A program made the position numbers and the translations under genes. Below, in pieces: positions 49,663 through 59,333 of a stretch of 64,000 bases of DNA (positions within the stretch are counted from its first letter, which is position 1; every line of letters begins with the position of its first letter). The notes beneath the pieces were generated by a model, which worked only from the letters and a program-made list of their open reading frames with translations, made no database searches and was not told the origin of the DNA. The DNA is from OCS116 sp051531935 (lineage in GTDB: Bacteria > Pseudomonadota > Alphaproteobacteria > Rhizobiales > OSC116): assembly GCA_051531935.1 (NCBI GenBank), contig JAOPTR010000007.1, positions 310,001-374,000 of the forward strand, given 5' to 3'.

Positions 49663-52044
49663 ATGTCCTCATTTCAACAATCCCCCATCAATGCAGAAAC
49701 TCTGCGTGCTGAAATTCTAAAACATTTAAAATATTCACTCGGTAAAGATGAAAGCCACGCCACAGCTTATGACTGGCGTATGAGCCTTTCTCTTGCCATG
49801 CGCGATTTAATTGTCGACCCGTGGTTTGCAAGCACGCGCAAAACCTATGAAGCCAAAGGCAAAAGAGTTTATTATCTGTCTATGGAATTCCTAATGGGCC
49901 GTCTTATTGAAGATGTTGCCATTAATTTAGGCCTCAACGAAGTGGCCGAACAAGTGATGCAAAGCCTAGGCCAAGAATATAATAAAATTGTAGCCGATGA
50001 GCCAGATGCTGCACTAGGTAATGGCGGCCTTGGCCGTTTAGCAGCTTGCTTTCTAGATAGCCTTTCAACACTCGAAATTCCTGCCTATGGCTACGGAATT
50101 CGGTATGAACACGGCCTGTTTAAACAACATTTTGAAAATGGCGTGCAAAAAGAAACTGCCGAGGCTTGGCTTGCACAACGCCACGCTTGGGAGTTTGAAC
50201 GCCCTGAAGTTGCATATCCTATTAATTTCGGTGGCACAGTCGCTAAAATTGATGGCAAAACAACATGGACACCAGCCGAAACCGTTATGGCTTCAGCTTA
50301 TGATACACCTGTTGTGGGTTGGCAAGGTAAGTGGGCAAATACATTGCGTCTATGGGCTGCCAAACCAACAAAAATATTCGATCTAGATAGCTTTAACAAA
50401 GGCGATTATCTTGCCGCCTCCGAGCCAGAAGCTCTCGCCCGTACAATCTCGCGGGTTCTATATCCAGATGACACGACCGAAGAAGGCAAGGAATTACGCC
50501 TCAAACAAGAATATTTCTTCACCGCTGCATCTATTAAAGATCTGATCCGCCGTTTCTTGTCCGAAGGCCATGATTTAAAAACACTGCCAGACCATGTTGC
50601 CATTCAGCTTAATGACACCCATCCCGCGGTTGCAGGGCCAGAATTGGTGCGCATTTTGGCCGATGAACATGGCTTTGATATGGCAGATGCCATAACAACC
50701 GCCCGTGCTTGCTTAGCCTATACCAATCACACCCTCTTACCAGAAGCACTAGAACGCTGGCCACAAGACCTGTTCAAACGCATTTTGCCACGCCATTTCG
50801 AAATCATCGAAGTGATCGAAGCAGATCATATCAATAAAACAAAAAGCCATGTCAGAATTCTCGAAGATGATGATGTAAAAATGGGCGAATTGGCCTTCAT
50901 CATGGGGCATAACATTAATGGTGTGTCTGCTCTGCATAGTGATCTGGTCAAGCAAACTATTTTTGCCGATCTGCACGAAGCTTATCCAGAACGTATTTTA
51001 AACCAAACAAATGGCATCACGCCGCGCCGTTGGTTATATTCTTGCAACCCGCCTTTGCGTAATCTTATCAATGAAACCGTAGAAGGCAATTGGCCTGCCG
51101 AGTTGGATTTGTTAGAGCAGCTTGTACCACATGTCGAAAATGCTGATTTCATGCAAAAATTCCGCGACGCTAAAATGCAAAATAAATTGCGTTTAGCCGC
51201 TTGGCTTAAAGAGCGCGACGGCATTGTCATCGACCCAAATATGATGTTTGATGTGCAAATCAAACGCCTGCACGAATATAAACGCCAGTTGATGAATATT
51301 CTAGAAACCGTGGCCTTATATAATGACATTAAAGCCAATCCCGATGCCGATTGGACACCACGTCTAAAAATCTTCGGTGGTAAAGCGGCCCCAGGTTATG
51401 TGGTCGCAAAACAAATTATCAATCTGATTAATGATGTGGCAACTGTGATTAATGCCGACCCTGTCACTTCAAAATATCTACAAGTGATTTATCCCGAGAA
51501 TTACAATGTTTCGATGGCCGAATTGCTCATCCCAGCATCAGATTTATCGGAGCAAATCTCAACAGCAGGTAAAGAAGCATCAGGCACTGGCAATATGAAA
51601 TTTGCCCTCAATGGCGCATTGACTATTGGTACATTAGATGGTGCCAATGTCGAAATTCGCGATTGTGTGCATCCAGAAAACTTCTTCCTATTCGGCCTTA
51701 CAGCCGCCGAGGTCGAAGAACGCAGATTGGACAAAGATTTTGCTCAAAACGCCATTGATGCAAGCCCAAAATTAACCGAAGTGTTGGCACAAATAAAATC
51801 AGGTATTTTCTCACCAGATGATACATCCCGCTATGCCTCATTGGTAAAACGCATTTGTGAGGATGATTACTTCCTCGTAACCTGTGATTTTGACAGCTAC
51901 TACGCCAAACAACGCGAAGTTGATGTGGCCTATAAAGATGTTGAAAATTGGAGCAAAATGGCAGCTCTTAACGTGGCGCGCATGGGTTGGTTCTCATCCG
52001 ATCGTACCATTAAAGGCTACGCTAACGACATTTGGAATGTCTAA
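49663..52044 (+). CDS. glgP: Glycogen phosphorylase
   Basis: 793-residue PLP enzyme that releases glucose-1-phosphate from glycogen. Recognisable segments: YYLSMEFLMGRLIEDV, ALGNGGLGRLAACFLDSLST, the RLHEYKRQLMN region and the PLP-lysine site EASGTGNMKFALNGALTIGT. Length is that of proteobacterial GlgP. First gene of the glycogen cluster. Its product is the substrate of both GlgC and Pgm encoded downstream. No allosteric N-terminal extension of animal type is seen. Confidence 0.96.
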   Translation: MSSFQQSPINAETLRAEILKHLKYSLGKDESHATAYDWRMSLSLAMRDLIVDPWFASTRKTYEAKGKRVYYLSMEFLMGRLIEDVAINLGLNEVAEQVMQSLGQEYNKIVADEPDAALGNGGLGRLAACFLDSLSTLEIPAYGYGIRYEHGLFKQHFENGVQKETAEAWLAQRHAWEFERPEVAYPINFGGTVAKIDGKTTWTPAETVMASAYDTPVVGWQGKWANTLRLWAAKPTKIFDLDSFNKGDYLAASEPEALARTISRVLYPDDTTEEGKELRLKQEYFFTAASIKDLIRRFLSEGHDLKTLPDHVAIQLNDTHPAVAGPELVRILADEHGFDMADAITTARACLAYTNHTLLPEALERWPQDLFKRILPRHFEIIEVIEADHINKTKSHVRILEDDDVKMGELAFIMGHNINGVSALHSDLVKQTIFADLHEAYPERILNQTNGITPRRWLYSCNPPLRNLINETVEGNWPAELDLLEQLVPHVENADFMQKFRDAKMQNKLRLAAWLKERDGIVIDPNMMFDVQIKRLHEYKRQLMNILETVALYNDIKANPDADWTPRLKIFGGKAAPGYVVAKQIINLINDVATVINADPVTSKYLQVIYPENYNVSMAELLIPASDLSEQISTAGKEASGTGNMKFALNGALTIGTLDGANVEIRDCVHPENFFLFGLTAAEVEERRLDKDFAQNAIDASPKLTEVLAQIKSGIFSPDDTSRYASLVKRICEDDYFLVTCDFDSYYAKQREVDVAYKDVENWSKMAALNVARMGWFSSDRTIKGYANDIWNV

Positions 52045-52089
52045 TTAAAATAGAGAATGAGTAATAAATTGTAGATTGCCAGTTTTATG

Positions 52090-52134
52090 CCAAACATTAA
52101 GTATGTTTGAAAAAACAAAAACCAAAATGTTTGG
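52090..52134 (+). promoter_or_regulatory. Mutually exclusive hairpins before glgB
   Basis: Segment A (CCAAACAT, 52090-52097) pairs either with B (ATGTTTG, 52103-52109) or with D (ATGTTTGG, 52127-52134). Segment C (CCAAA, 52122-52126) pairs with the TTTGG of D. A:B plus C:D therefore competes with A:D, a switch-like layout between glgP and glgB. No U tract is present. Confidence 0.35.
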
Positions 52135-52186
52135 TATATAACAAGAAATTGTGCATAGTGATGGTATGAGTAAAGGGAGAAAGACT

Positions 52187-54397
52187 TTGACGAGTAAAAC
52201 TGACATACAAGATATTCTTGCAGGCCTGCATAGCAATCCTTTCTCAATCCTTGGTTTACACTTTGTCAAAGACAATTGGGTAATCCGTGCCTTCATTCCA
52301 AATGCCGATAAAATAGATGTCATTGATACTAAATCTGGCGATTTAATCACATCACTAAAAAAATCCGAATATGGCGATGGTTTTTTCGAAGCCATCATCA
52401 AAAAAGCCGATGGTCGCTTTGCTTATCGTCTAAATATTTTTCAAGGCAAACATAGCTGGATTGCAGACGATCCTTACCGTTTTGGCTCTATCATTGGCGA
52501 AATGGATGAATATCTCTTAGGTGAAGGCACTCACAAAAACCTCTGGCAAGTTTTAGGCGCCCATACCCGCATGCACGAAGGTGTGTGGGGCGCGCATTTT
52601 GCAGTTTGGGCGCCAAACGCAAAACGAGTTTCCGTGGTGGGCGATTTTAATGCATGGGATGGCCGTAGGCACGCCATGCGCGCACTTGGCCAAACAGGTG
52701 TGTGGGAAATTTTCATTCCGCGTTTAAGTGATGGCGAAACCTATAAATATGAACTGCTCGATCAGGCAGGTAATTTATTGCCCCAAAAGTCCGATCCTTT
52801 GGGTCTGGGTGCCGAGCATCCGCCCAAAACAGGGTCAATTATTCGCAGCCTAGATGGCTATGAATGGGCAGATGATGCGTGGATGTCAAAACGCCAAACA
52901 TTACAATCTATCGACAAACCAATCACTATATATGAGGTTAATTTAGGCTCATGGCGGCGGGTGACAGACGATAATGATCGCAGATTATCCTATACAGAAT
53001 TAGCGCAAGAATTAGTAACATATGTTAAAGATATGGGCTTCACTCATATCGAATTAATGCCCATTTCAGAGTTTCCGTTCGATGGCTCATGGGGTTATCA
53101 ACCAGTTGGCCTCTTTGCCCCGACAGTTCGCCACGGCACACTTGCCGAGTTCCGCGCATTTGTCGATGCTTGCCACAATGCCGATATCGGCCTGATACTC
53201 GATTGGGTGCCGGGGCATTTCCCCGAAGATGCACACGGTCTGGCTAAATTTGATGGCACACATTTATATGAACATGCTGACCCAAAAGAGGGTTTTCATC
53301 CCGATTGGGAAACTTGCATTTTTAATTTTGGCCGCGCCCAAGTGCAAAATTATTTGGTTTCAAACGCCACATATTGGCTTAAAGAACATCATATAGATGG
53401 CTTGCGGGTCGATGCTGTTGCCTCAATGCTATACCGCGATTATTCGCGTGATGATGGCGAATGGGTGCCTAACATTCATGGCGGTAACGAAAATCTAGAA
53501 GCCATAGATTTCCTCAAAAAAATGAATGAAGCCGCTTATTCCGAAATGGATGGCATCATGACCATTGCTGAGGAATCAACTGCATTTCCTGCCGTTTCCA
53601 CCCCCACATCAGATGGCGGTTTAGGGTTTGGCTTTAAATGGAATATGGGTTGGATGAACGACACTTTGCGTTATATGGCCGAAGACCCAATTAACCGCAA
53701 ATACCACCATAGCAAAATGACTTTTGGTTTGGCTTATGCCTTTACCGAAAATTTTGTACTGCCACTAAGCCATGATGAAGTGGTGCATGGCAAAGGCTCT
53801 ATGCTCACAAAAATGCCGGGTAATGACACCGATAAATTCGCTAATTTACGCGCTTATTATGGCTTCATGTGGGCGCATCCAGGTAAGAAACTTATCTTTA
53901 TGGGCAGTGAATTTGCTCAAATTAAAGAGTGGGATCACGATCATAGCCTCGATTGGCATTTGCTCGATCAAGCGCCGCATAAAGGCATGCAGTCACTCAT
54001 TAAAGATTTAAATAATCTCTACACATCAAGCCCTGCTTTATATCAGCAAGATTGTAAGCATCAAGGCTTTGAATGGGTAGAAGAAAATAGCAACGAAGAC
54101 AGCATTTTTGCTTGGATTCGCTATGGCTTCGAGGGTCAAGCACCTATCTTAGCCGTTTCAAATTTCACCCCTGTCGAGCGTACAGGCCGCCGCATTGGCG
54201 TGCCTCATGCTGGTAAATGGGTGGAAAAACTAAACACAGATAGCACATATTATGGCGGCGAGGGGCGCGGTAATATGGGCAGTGTGGTTAGTGAGGCCAT
54301 CGCAAGTGGTGGCAAGGCAGATTCGCTCTGTTTAACCATTCCTCCATTATCTACCTTGTTTTTCGAGTTAGATATGGGTGAAGACAATCAAGAATAA
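52187..54397 (+). CDS. glgB: 1,4-alpha-glucan branching enzyme
   Basis: 736 residues from the TTG at 52187, which has AGGGAG 7 nt upstream; GTG 52151 and ATG 52166 lack a ribosome site. It forms alpha-1,6 branches in glycogen. N-terminal CBM48 domains (about 1-230, WAPNAKRVSVVGDFNAWDG) precede the GH13 barrel with GLRVDAVASMLYRDY (nucleophile Asp), TIAEESTAFP (acid Glu) and LPLSHDEVVHGKGS. Length is close to E. coli GlgB (728). The TTG start may hold translation low. Confidence 0.94.
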   Translation: MTSKTDIQDILAGLHSNPFSILGLHFVKDNWVIRAFIPNADKIDVIDTKSGDLITSLKKSEYGDGFFEAIIKKADGRFAYRLNIFQGKHSWIADDPYRFGSIIGEMDEYLLGEGTHKNLWQVLGAHTRMHEGVWGAHFAVWAPNAKRVSVVGDFNAWDGRRHAMRALGQTGVWEIFIPRLSDGETYKYELLDQAGNLLPQKSDPLGLGAEHPPKTGSIIRSLDGYEWADDAWMSKRQTLQSIDKPITIYEVNLGSWRRVTDDNDRRLSYTELAQELVTYVKDMGFTHIELMPISEFPFDGSWGYQPVGLFAPTVRHGTLAEFRAFVDACHNADIGLILDWVPGHFPEDAHGLAKFDGTHLYEHADPKEGFHPDWETCIFNFGRAQVQNYLVSNATYWLKEHHIDGLRVDAVASMLYRDYSRDDGEWVPNIHGGNENLEAIDFLKKMNEAAYSEMDGIMTIAEESTAFPAVSTPTSDGGLGFGFKWNMGWMNDTLRYMAEDPINRKYHHSKMTFGLAYAFTENFVLPLSHDEVVHGKGSMLTKMPGNDTDKFANLRAYYGFMWAHPGKKLIFMGSEFAQIKEWDHDHSLDWHLLDQAPHKGMQSLIKDLNNLYTSSPALYQQDCKHQGFEWVEENSNEDSIFAWIRYGFEGQAPILAVSNFTPVERTGRRIGVPHAGKWVEKLNTDSTYYGGEGRGNMGSVVSEAIASGGKADSLCLTIPPLSTLFFELDMGEDNQE

Positions 54398-54425
54398 CCA
54401 TAATGATATTTTGGGAGGACTATCA

Positions 54426-55685
54426 ATGAAAAATAAAAAACCAGAAAGATTAGCAGCACAGACAATGGCCTTTGTATTGGCCGGTGGCCGTGGTTCTCGT
54501 TTAGTCGAGTTAACCGATAGCCGTGCCAAGCCTGCCATGTTTTTTGGTGGTAAAAGCCGCATTATAGATTTTGCACTATCAAACGCAGTAAATTCAGGCA
54601 TGCGCCGAATTGGTGTTGCCACACAATATAAAGCACATAGCCTCATTCGGCATTTGCAACGCGGGTGGAGCTTCTTTCGTGCCGAGCGTAACGAATCGCT
54701 AGACATCTTACCTGCGTCACAACGTATGGACGATGAAAATTGGTATAAAGGCACAGCCGATGCTGTCACCCAAAATATCGACATCATCGAAGGTTATGAC
54801 CCTAAATATATTATCATTTTAGCTGGCGATCATATCTATAAGCAAGATTATGCAGTGATGGTCGAGCAACATGTTGCCACAGGCGCGCAAGTGACTGTCG
54901 GTTGCATCGAAGTCCCGCGTGAGGAAGCCAAAGCATTTGGCGTTATGCACGTAAATGACAAAGATGAGATTCTAGAATTTGTCGAAAAACCTGCAAATCC
55001 ACCTGCCATGCCCAATCACCCCGATTTGGCACTCGCAAGCATGGGTATTTATGTTTTCGAAACAAAATTCCTAATCGAATTGCTAAAAAAAGATGCCACA
55101 GACCCCAATTCCACGCACGATTTTGGGCATGATCTTATTCCCGATTTAGTGAAAGCTGGCAAAGCTTTTGCACATGCATTCTCTCGCTCATGCGTGATGA
55201 GTGAAAATGAGGTCGAACCTTATTGGCGTGATGTGGGTACAATAGACGCGTTCTGGCAGGCGAATATAGATTTAACAGCCTTTAAACCAGAACTAGATTT
55301 ATATGATGATGATTGGCCAATTTGGACATATTCAGAACTCGTCCCCCCTGCAAAATTCATTCATAATGAAGAAGGTAGACGTGGGCAAGCCCTGTCATCT
55401 ATGGTTTCTGGCGGCTGCATAGTCTCTGGTTCAACCATTATTAATTGCTTGTTATTTACAGGCGTGCGAACCAATAGTTTCTCGCGGCTCGAAGGTGTTG
55501 TGGCGTTGCCATATGCCAATATCGGCCGTAATGCACGCCTCACACGTGTGGTGATTGATAAAGATGTTGTCATTCCAGAAGGTTTAGTTGTGGGTGAAGA
55601 CCCAGAATTCGATGCAAAACGCTTCCGTAGGTCTGAAAATGGTATATGTCTTATCACTCAAAAAATGATTGATAATTTAGAATAG
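54426..55685 (+). CDS. glgC: Glucose-1-phosphate adenylyltransferase
   Basis: 419-residue ADP-glucose pyrophosphorylase, the committed step of glycogen synthesis. The nucleotide site is FVLAGGRGSRLVELTDSRAK, followed by ILAGDHIYKQDYA and the substrate Lys in FVEKPANPPA. A left-handed beta-helix forms the C-terminal third. GGGAGG lies 7 nt before the ATG at 54426, which settles the start; the length then equals the Agrobacterium enzyme (420), known to respond to fructose-6-phosphate and pyruvate. It begins 28 bp after glgB. Confidence 0.96.
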   Translation: MKNKKPERLAAQTMAFVLAGGRGSRLVELTDSRAKPAMFFGGKSRIIDFALSNAVNSGMRRIGVATQYKAHSLIRHLQRGWSFFRAERNESLDILPASQRMDDENWYKGTADAVTQNIDIIEGYDPKYIIILAGDHIYKQDYAVMVEQHVATGAQVTVGCIEVPREEAKAFGVMHVNDKDEILEFVEKPANPPAMPNHPDLALASMGIYVFETKFLIELLKKDATDPNSTHDFGHDLIPDLVKAGKAFAHAFSRSCVMSENEVEPYWRDVGTIDAFWQANIDLTAFKPELDLYDDDWPIWTYSELVPPAKFIHNEEGRRGQALSSMVSGGCIVSGSTIINCLLFTGVRTNSFSRLEGVVALPYANIGRNARLTRVVIDKDVVIPEGLVVGEDPEFDAKRFRRSENGICLITQKMIDNLE

Positions 55686-55718
55686 GAAGCCATTTATAAA
55701 TAATGGTTAGGAATAGGT

Positions 55719-57173
55719 ATGAAGCTACTTTACGTCGCATCCGAATGCGCACCTTTTATTAAAACAGGCGGTTTGGCCGACGTAATTGGCGCTGTGCCAA
55801 AAGACCTTAAACAATATGGTGGCGATACAAAAATATTGCTACCTGCTTACCCTGCGCTGGCCAAATTGGCAGCAAAGGGTAAAGTTGTTGCCTCCTACGA
55901 TAATTTACATGGTGGTGCTGCACAGGTTGTGGCAGTGAAATCTAAAGGCATTAGTCTTTTATTACTCGTTGCGCCCCATTTGTTCGATCGTGCGGGTAAT
56001 ATCTACCTCAATGCCGATGGAGAAGATTGGGAAGACAACCATTTGCGCTTTGGGGCTTTATGCCGCGCGGCGGCAGACATAGCATTGGGCAGTTTAACTG
56101 ACAGTCTAAGTGATTGGCAGCCAGATTTAATCCATTGTCACGATTGGCAAGCAGGGCTTGTCCCCGCCTATCTAAAACAGGTAGATGCAGTCACCCCACC
56201 TTGTATTTTGACCATTCATAACATTGCGTTCCAAGGCTTGTTCGATCAATCAACAATCGACACTCTGGGCTTATCGCACGACATGTTCACTTCCGAAGGT
56301 TTTGAATATTGGGGTAAAGTTAGCTTTCTAAAAGCTGCCATTGCCTATGCCGATAAAATCACCACAGTTAGCCCCACTTATGCCCGCGAGCTTATGTTGC
56401 CCGAATTTGGCATGGGCTTAGAAGGTATGATGCAATCGCGCGCTGCCGATTTGTCAGGCATTATTAACGGCATCGACACCGATGTATGGGACCCGATAAA
56501 TGACCGCGCCCTAACAGCCACTTATTACCCCCGTACATTAAAACGCAAAGCCAAAAACCGCGCACAGCTCGAAGCACGCTTTGGCTTAGACCCAGTAGAA
56601 AATCCAGAGGCTCCGCTATTCTGTGTGGTCAGCCGACTTACCACCCAAAAGGGCTTAGATTTGTTGGTCGAAAACTTGCCCAACCTCATTAGCCGTGGTG
56701 CACGTTTGGCGGTTTTAGGCACAGGTGATAAAGATTTAGAGGCAGCCTTCATTGGCGCTGCGCACCAATATAAAGGTAAAATCGGTACCATTATTGGTTA
56801 TGATGAAAACCTATCACACATAATGCAAGGTGGCGCAGATGCCATTTTAGTGCCCTCAAGGTTCGAGCCTTGCGGCCTCACACAATTATATGGCTTGCGT
56901 TATGGCACAATACCTGTTGTGGCGCGTACAGGTGGTTTGGCCGATACGGTGATTGATGCAAACGAAGCAGCATTAGCTGATAATTGCGCGACAGGCTTTC
57001 AATTTGCACCCGTTACGGCCATCGCGCTCGATCATGCAATAGACCGCGCTTGCTTGTTGTTCAAAAACAAACAAGATTGGGAAGCCATGATGCGCCGCGC
57101 CATGAACCATGATGTGAGCTGGGATAAATCGGCAAAAGCCTATTATAATTTATATGAAAGCCTAACGGCTTAG
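55719..57173 (+). CDS. glgA: Glycogen synthase (ADP-glucose)
   Basis: 484-residue GT5 transferase that elongates alpha-1,4-glucan from ADP-glucose. The ADP-glucose Lys lies in the N-terminal FIKTGGLADVIGAVPK. HCHDWQAGLVPAY, TIHNIAFQGLFD and the C-terminal PSRFEPCGLTQLYGLRYG (E-x7-E type) are intact. AGGA precedes the ATG by 6 nt. It follows glgC by 33 bp and glgX starts 9 bp after it. Confidence 0.96.
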   Translation: MKLLYVASECAPFIKTGGLADVIGAVPKDLKQYGGDTKILLPAYPALAKLAAKGKVVASYDNLHGGAAQVVAVKSKGISLLLLVAPHLFDRAGNIYLNADGEDWEDNHLRFGALCRAAADIALGSLTDSLSDWQPDLIHCHDWQAGLVPAYLKQVDAVTPPCILTIHNIAFQGLFDQSTIDTLGLSHDMFTSEGFEYWGKVSFLKAAIAYADKITTVSPTYARELMLPEFGMGLEGMMQSRAADLSGIINGIDTDVWDPINDRALTATYYPRTLKRKAKNRAQLEARFGLDPVENPEAPLFCVVSRLTTQKGLDLLVENLPNLISRGARLAVLGTGDKDLEAAFIGAAHQYKGKIGTIIGYDENLSHIMQGGADAILVPSRFEPCGLTQLYGLRYGTIPVVARTGGLADTVIDANEAALADNCATGFQFAPVTAIALDHAIDRACLLFKNKQDWEAMMRRAMNHDVSWDKSAKAYYNLYESLTA

Positions 57174-57182
57174 AGGTTTACC

Positions 57183-59333
57183 ATGAAACTCGATTTCAGT
57201 GCTGGCAATGCCAAACAATTGGGCGCCCATTTCGATGGCGCAGGTGTTAATTTTGCTGTTTTTTCGGCCAACGCCACACAAATAGATTTATGTATTTTTT
57301 CGCCAGACGGCAAAAAAGAAATTGCCCGTGAGCCATTGCCCGAGCGCACAGGCCAATTGTGGCATGGCTATGCCAAAGGCTTACCCATTGGCACATTATA
57401 TGGCTATCGCGCCCATGGCGCTTATATTCCAGACCAAGGCCACAGGTTTAACCCTCATAAATTATTGCTCGATCCGTATACCCGCGAATTGTCAGGCCAA
57501 TGGAAAGACCATAGCGCAGTTTTAGGTTATGAGCCAAAGTCACTACAGCAAGATTTGTCATTTGATACCCGCGATAGCGCAGCCTATGTACCAAAATCAG
57601 TAGTGTCCGACCCCAAATTATTTGAAATAATGGACTGCCATCCCGATACTTCATGGGATGAGACGGTGATTTATGAAGCTCATGTAAGAGGCCTCACACA
57701 GTTAAAATCAAATCTTACCGAAAAAGCCAACCTTACTGATAAAACCGACCTTGCTGACAAGGCCAACCTTGTCGAAAAAGTAAAAGGCACATATGAGGCC
57801 TTGGCAAGTGATGAGATGATTGATCATTTGCACAAACTTGGCATAACCGCCATTGAACTGCTGCCTGTACATAGCTTTATTGATGATGGTTTTTTGCTAG
57901 AGCGTAAACTTACCAATTATTGGGGCTATAACAGCATCGGCTTCTTTGCACCAGAGCCACGCTATTTTGGTGCCGAAGGCCTGTTAGGCTTTCGCAAAAT
58001 GGTCAAAAAATTCCATGCTGCTGGAATCGAAGTTATTTTAGATGTGGTCTATAACCACACGGCCGAAGGCGATCAACGCGGGCCAACAATCTGTTATCGT
58101 GGGTTAGACAATGCCTCCTATTACCGCCTGATTAACGGCCAACCTCGCTACTATGTAAACGACACAGGCTGCGGTAATACGCTTAATGTTTCAAACCCCT
58201 ATGTATTGCGCATGGTGTTGGATAGTCTAAGATTCTGGACACAAAATATGGGCGTCGATGGCTTTAGGTTCGACCTTGCCACCACATTGGCACGTGAAGA
58301 TCATGGTTATGACAGGCGCGGTGGTTTCTTTGATGCCATCCGTCAAGATCCAGTACTCAATAAGGTAAAACTAATTGCCGAACCGTGGGATATTGGGCCA
58401 GGCGGTTACCGCCTTGGCGATTTCCCGCACGAATTTGCCGAATGGAATGATACATTCCGCGACACAACTAAAAAATTCTGGAAGGGTGATGCCCACAGCG
58501 CCCAAGAACTAGGCGCACGCTTGCTCGGTAGTGCCGATAAGTTCGATCGTATGGGGCGTCGTGCATGGTCTTCCATCAATTTCATCACTGCCCATGATGG
58601 TTTCACCCTTGCCGATAATGTGGCCTATAACGAACGGCATAATTTCGCCAATGGCGAAAATAATAATGATGGCCATCATAATAATTTAAGTGACAATTGC
58701 GGGGTTGAAGGCAAAACCGATGATGTCGATATTTTGGCACTACGCGCGCGCCGCCAACGCAATATGTTGGCAACATTATTCTTGAGCCAAGGCACGCCTA
58801 TGCTTTTAGCAGGCGATGAGATTGGCAACAGCCAAGGCGGTAATAACAATGCCTACTGTCAAGACAACGAAATTGGTTGGATCAATTGGGATAAAGCCGA
58901 TGAAAACCTATTGTCATTCGTGCAAAATCTAAGTGGCTTCCGCGCTGCACATAAATCGGTGCGTCAATCGCGCTTCTTGCATGGTGGCACACGTAAATCA
59001 GATAGCATGCCCGATGTCGAATGGACAGATTTTGACGGCTCACCTCTCAATTGGCGTGACCCAACACTTTCAAGCCTTTGCCTCACATTAAGATGTAGTG
59101 CCGAAGCGCCTTCATATGAGCCAGATTCAGACATGGTATTCATCGTCTATAATCGCGAAGATGCAAATGCAAAAATAACATTGCCAGCCGCCCCGAAAGA
59201 CCAACATTGGGTGCGCGCTATCGACACCGCAGCCGATGATGCCTTTGAGTTTTGCGAGATAGATTCAACATTTGTAACTGCTCTAGGTAACAGTGTGGTG
59301 GCTTTCGTATTAAAGGCGAATGATGATCTATGA
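57183..59333 (+). CDS. glgX: Glycogen debranching enzyme
   Basis: 716-residue GH13 isoamylase-type enzyme that cuts alpha-1,6 branches of phosphorylase-limit glycogen. N-terminal CBM48 (about 10-100) then the barrel: VIYEAHVRGLT, VILDVVYNHTAEGD, GVDGFRFDLATTLA (nucleophile Asp), LIAEPWDIGPGGY (acid Glu) and FITAHDGFTLADNV. Residues 177-200 are an insertion of four 6-residue repeats where E. coli GlgX has a short loop. It overlaps malQ by 4 bp. Confidence 0.95.
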   Translation: MKLDFSAGNAKQLGAHFDGAGVNFAVFSANATQIDLCIFSPDGKKEIAREPLPERTGQLWHGYAKGLPIGTLYGYRAHGAYIPDQGHRFNPHKLLLDPYTRELSGQWKDHSAVLGYEPKSLQQDLSFDTRDSAAYVPKSVVSDPKLFEIMDCHPDTSWDETVIYEAHVRGLTQLKSNLTEKANLTDKTDLADKANLVEKVKGTYEALASDEMIDHLHKLGITAIELLPVHSFIDDGFLLERKLTNYWGYNSIGFFAPEPRYFGAEGLLGFRKMVKKFHAAGIEVILDVVYNHTAEGDQRGPTICYRGLDNASYYRLINGQPRYYVNDTGCGNTLNVSNPYVLRMVLDSLRFWTQNMGVDGFRFDLATTLAREDHGYDRRGGFFDAIRQDPVLNKVKLIAEPWDIGPGGYRLGDFPHEFAEWNDTFRDTTKKFWKGDAHSAQELGARLLGSADKFDRMGRRAWSSINFITAHDGFTLADNVAYNERHNFANGENNNDGHHNNLSDNCGVEGKTDDVDILALRARRQRNMLATLFLSQGTPMLLAGDEIGNSQGGNNNAYCQDNEIGWINWDKADENLLSFVQNLSGFRAAHKSVRQSRFLHGGTRKSDSMPDVEWTDFDGSPLNWRDPTLSSLCLTLRCSAEAPSYEPDSDMVFIVYNREDANAKITLPAAPKDQHWVRAIDTAADDAFEFCEIDSTFVTALGNSVVAFVLKANDDL
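57711..57782 (+). repeat. In-frame 18-bp x 4 tandem repeat inside glgX
   Basis: Four imperfect 18-bp units encode NLTEKA, NLTDKT, DLADKA and NLVEKV (GlgX residues 177-200). They lie in the loop between the GLT and GTY landmarks, which is about 18 residues longer than in E. coli. The unit length keeps frame, so copy-number changes would alter only loop length. Confidence 0.85.
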
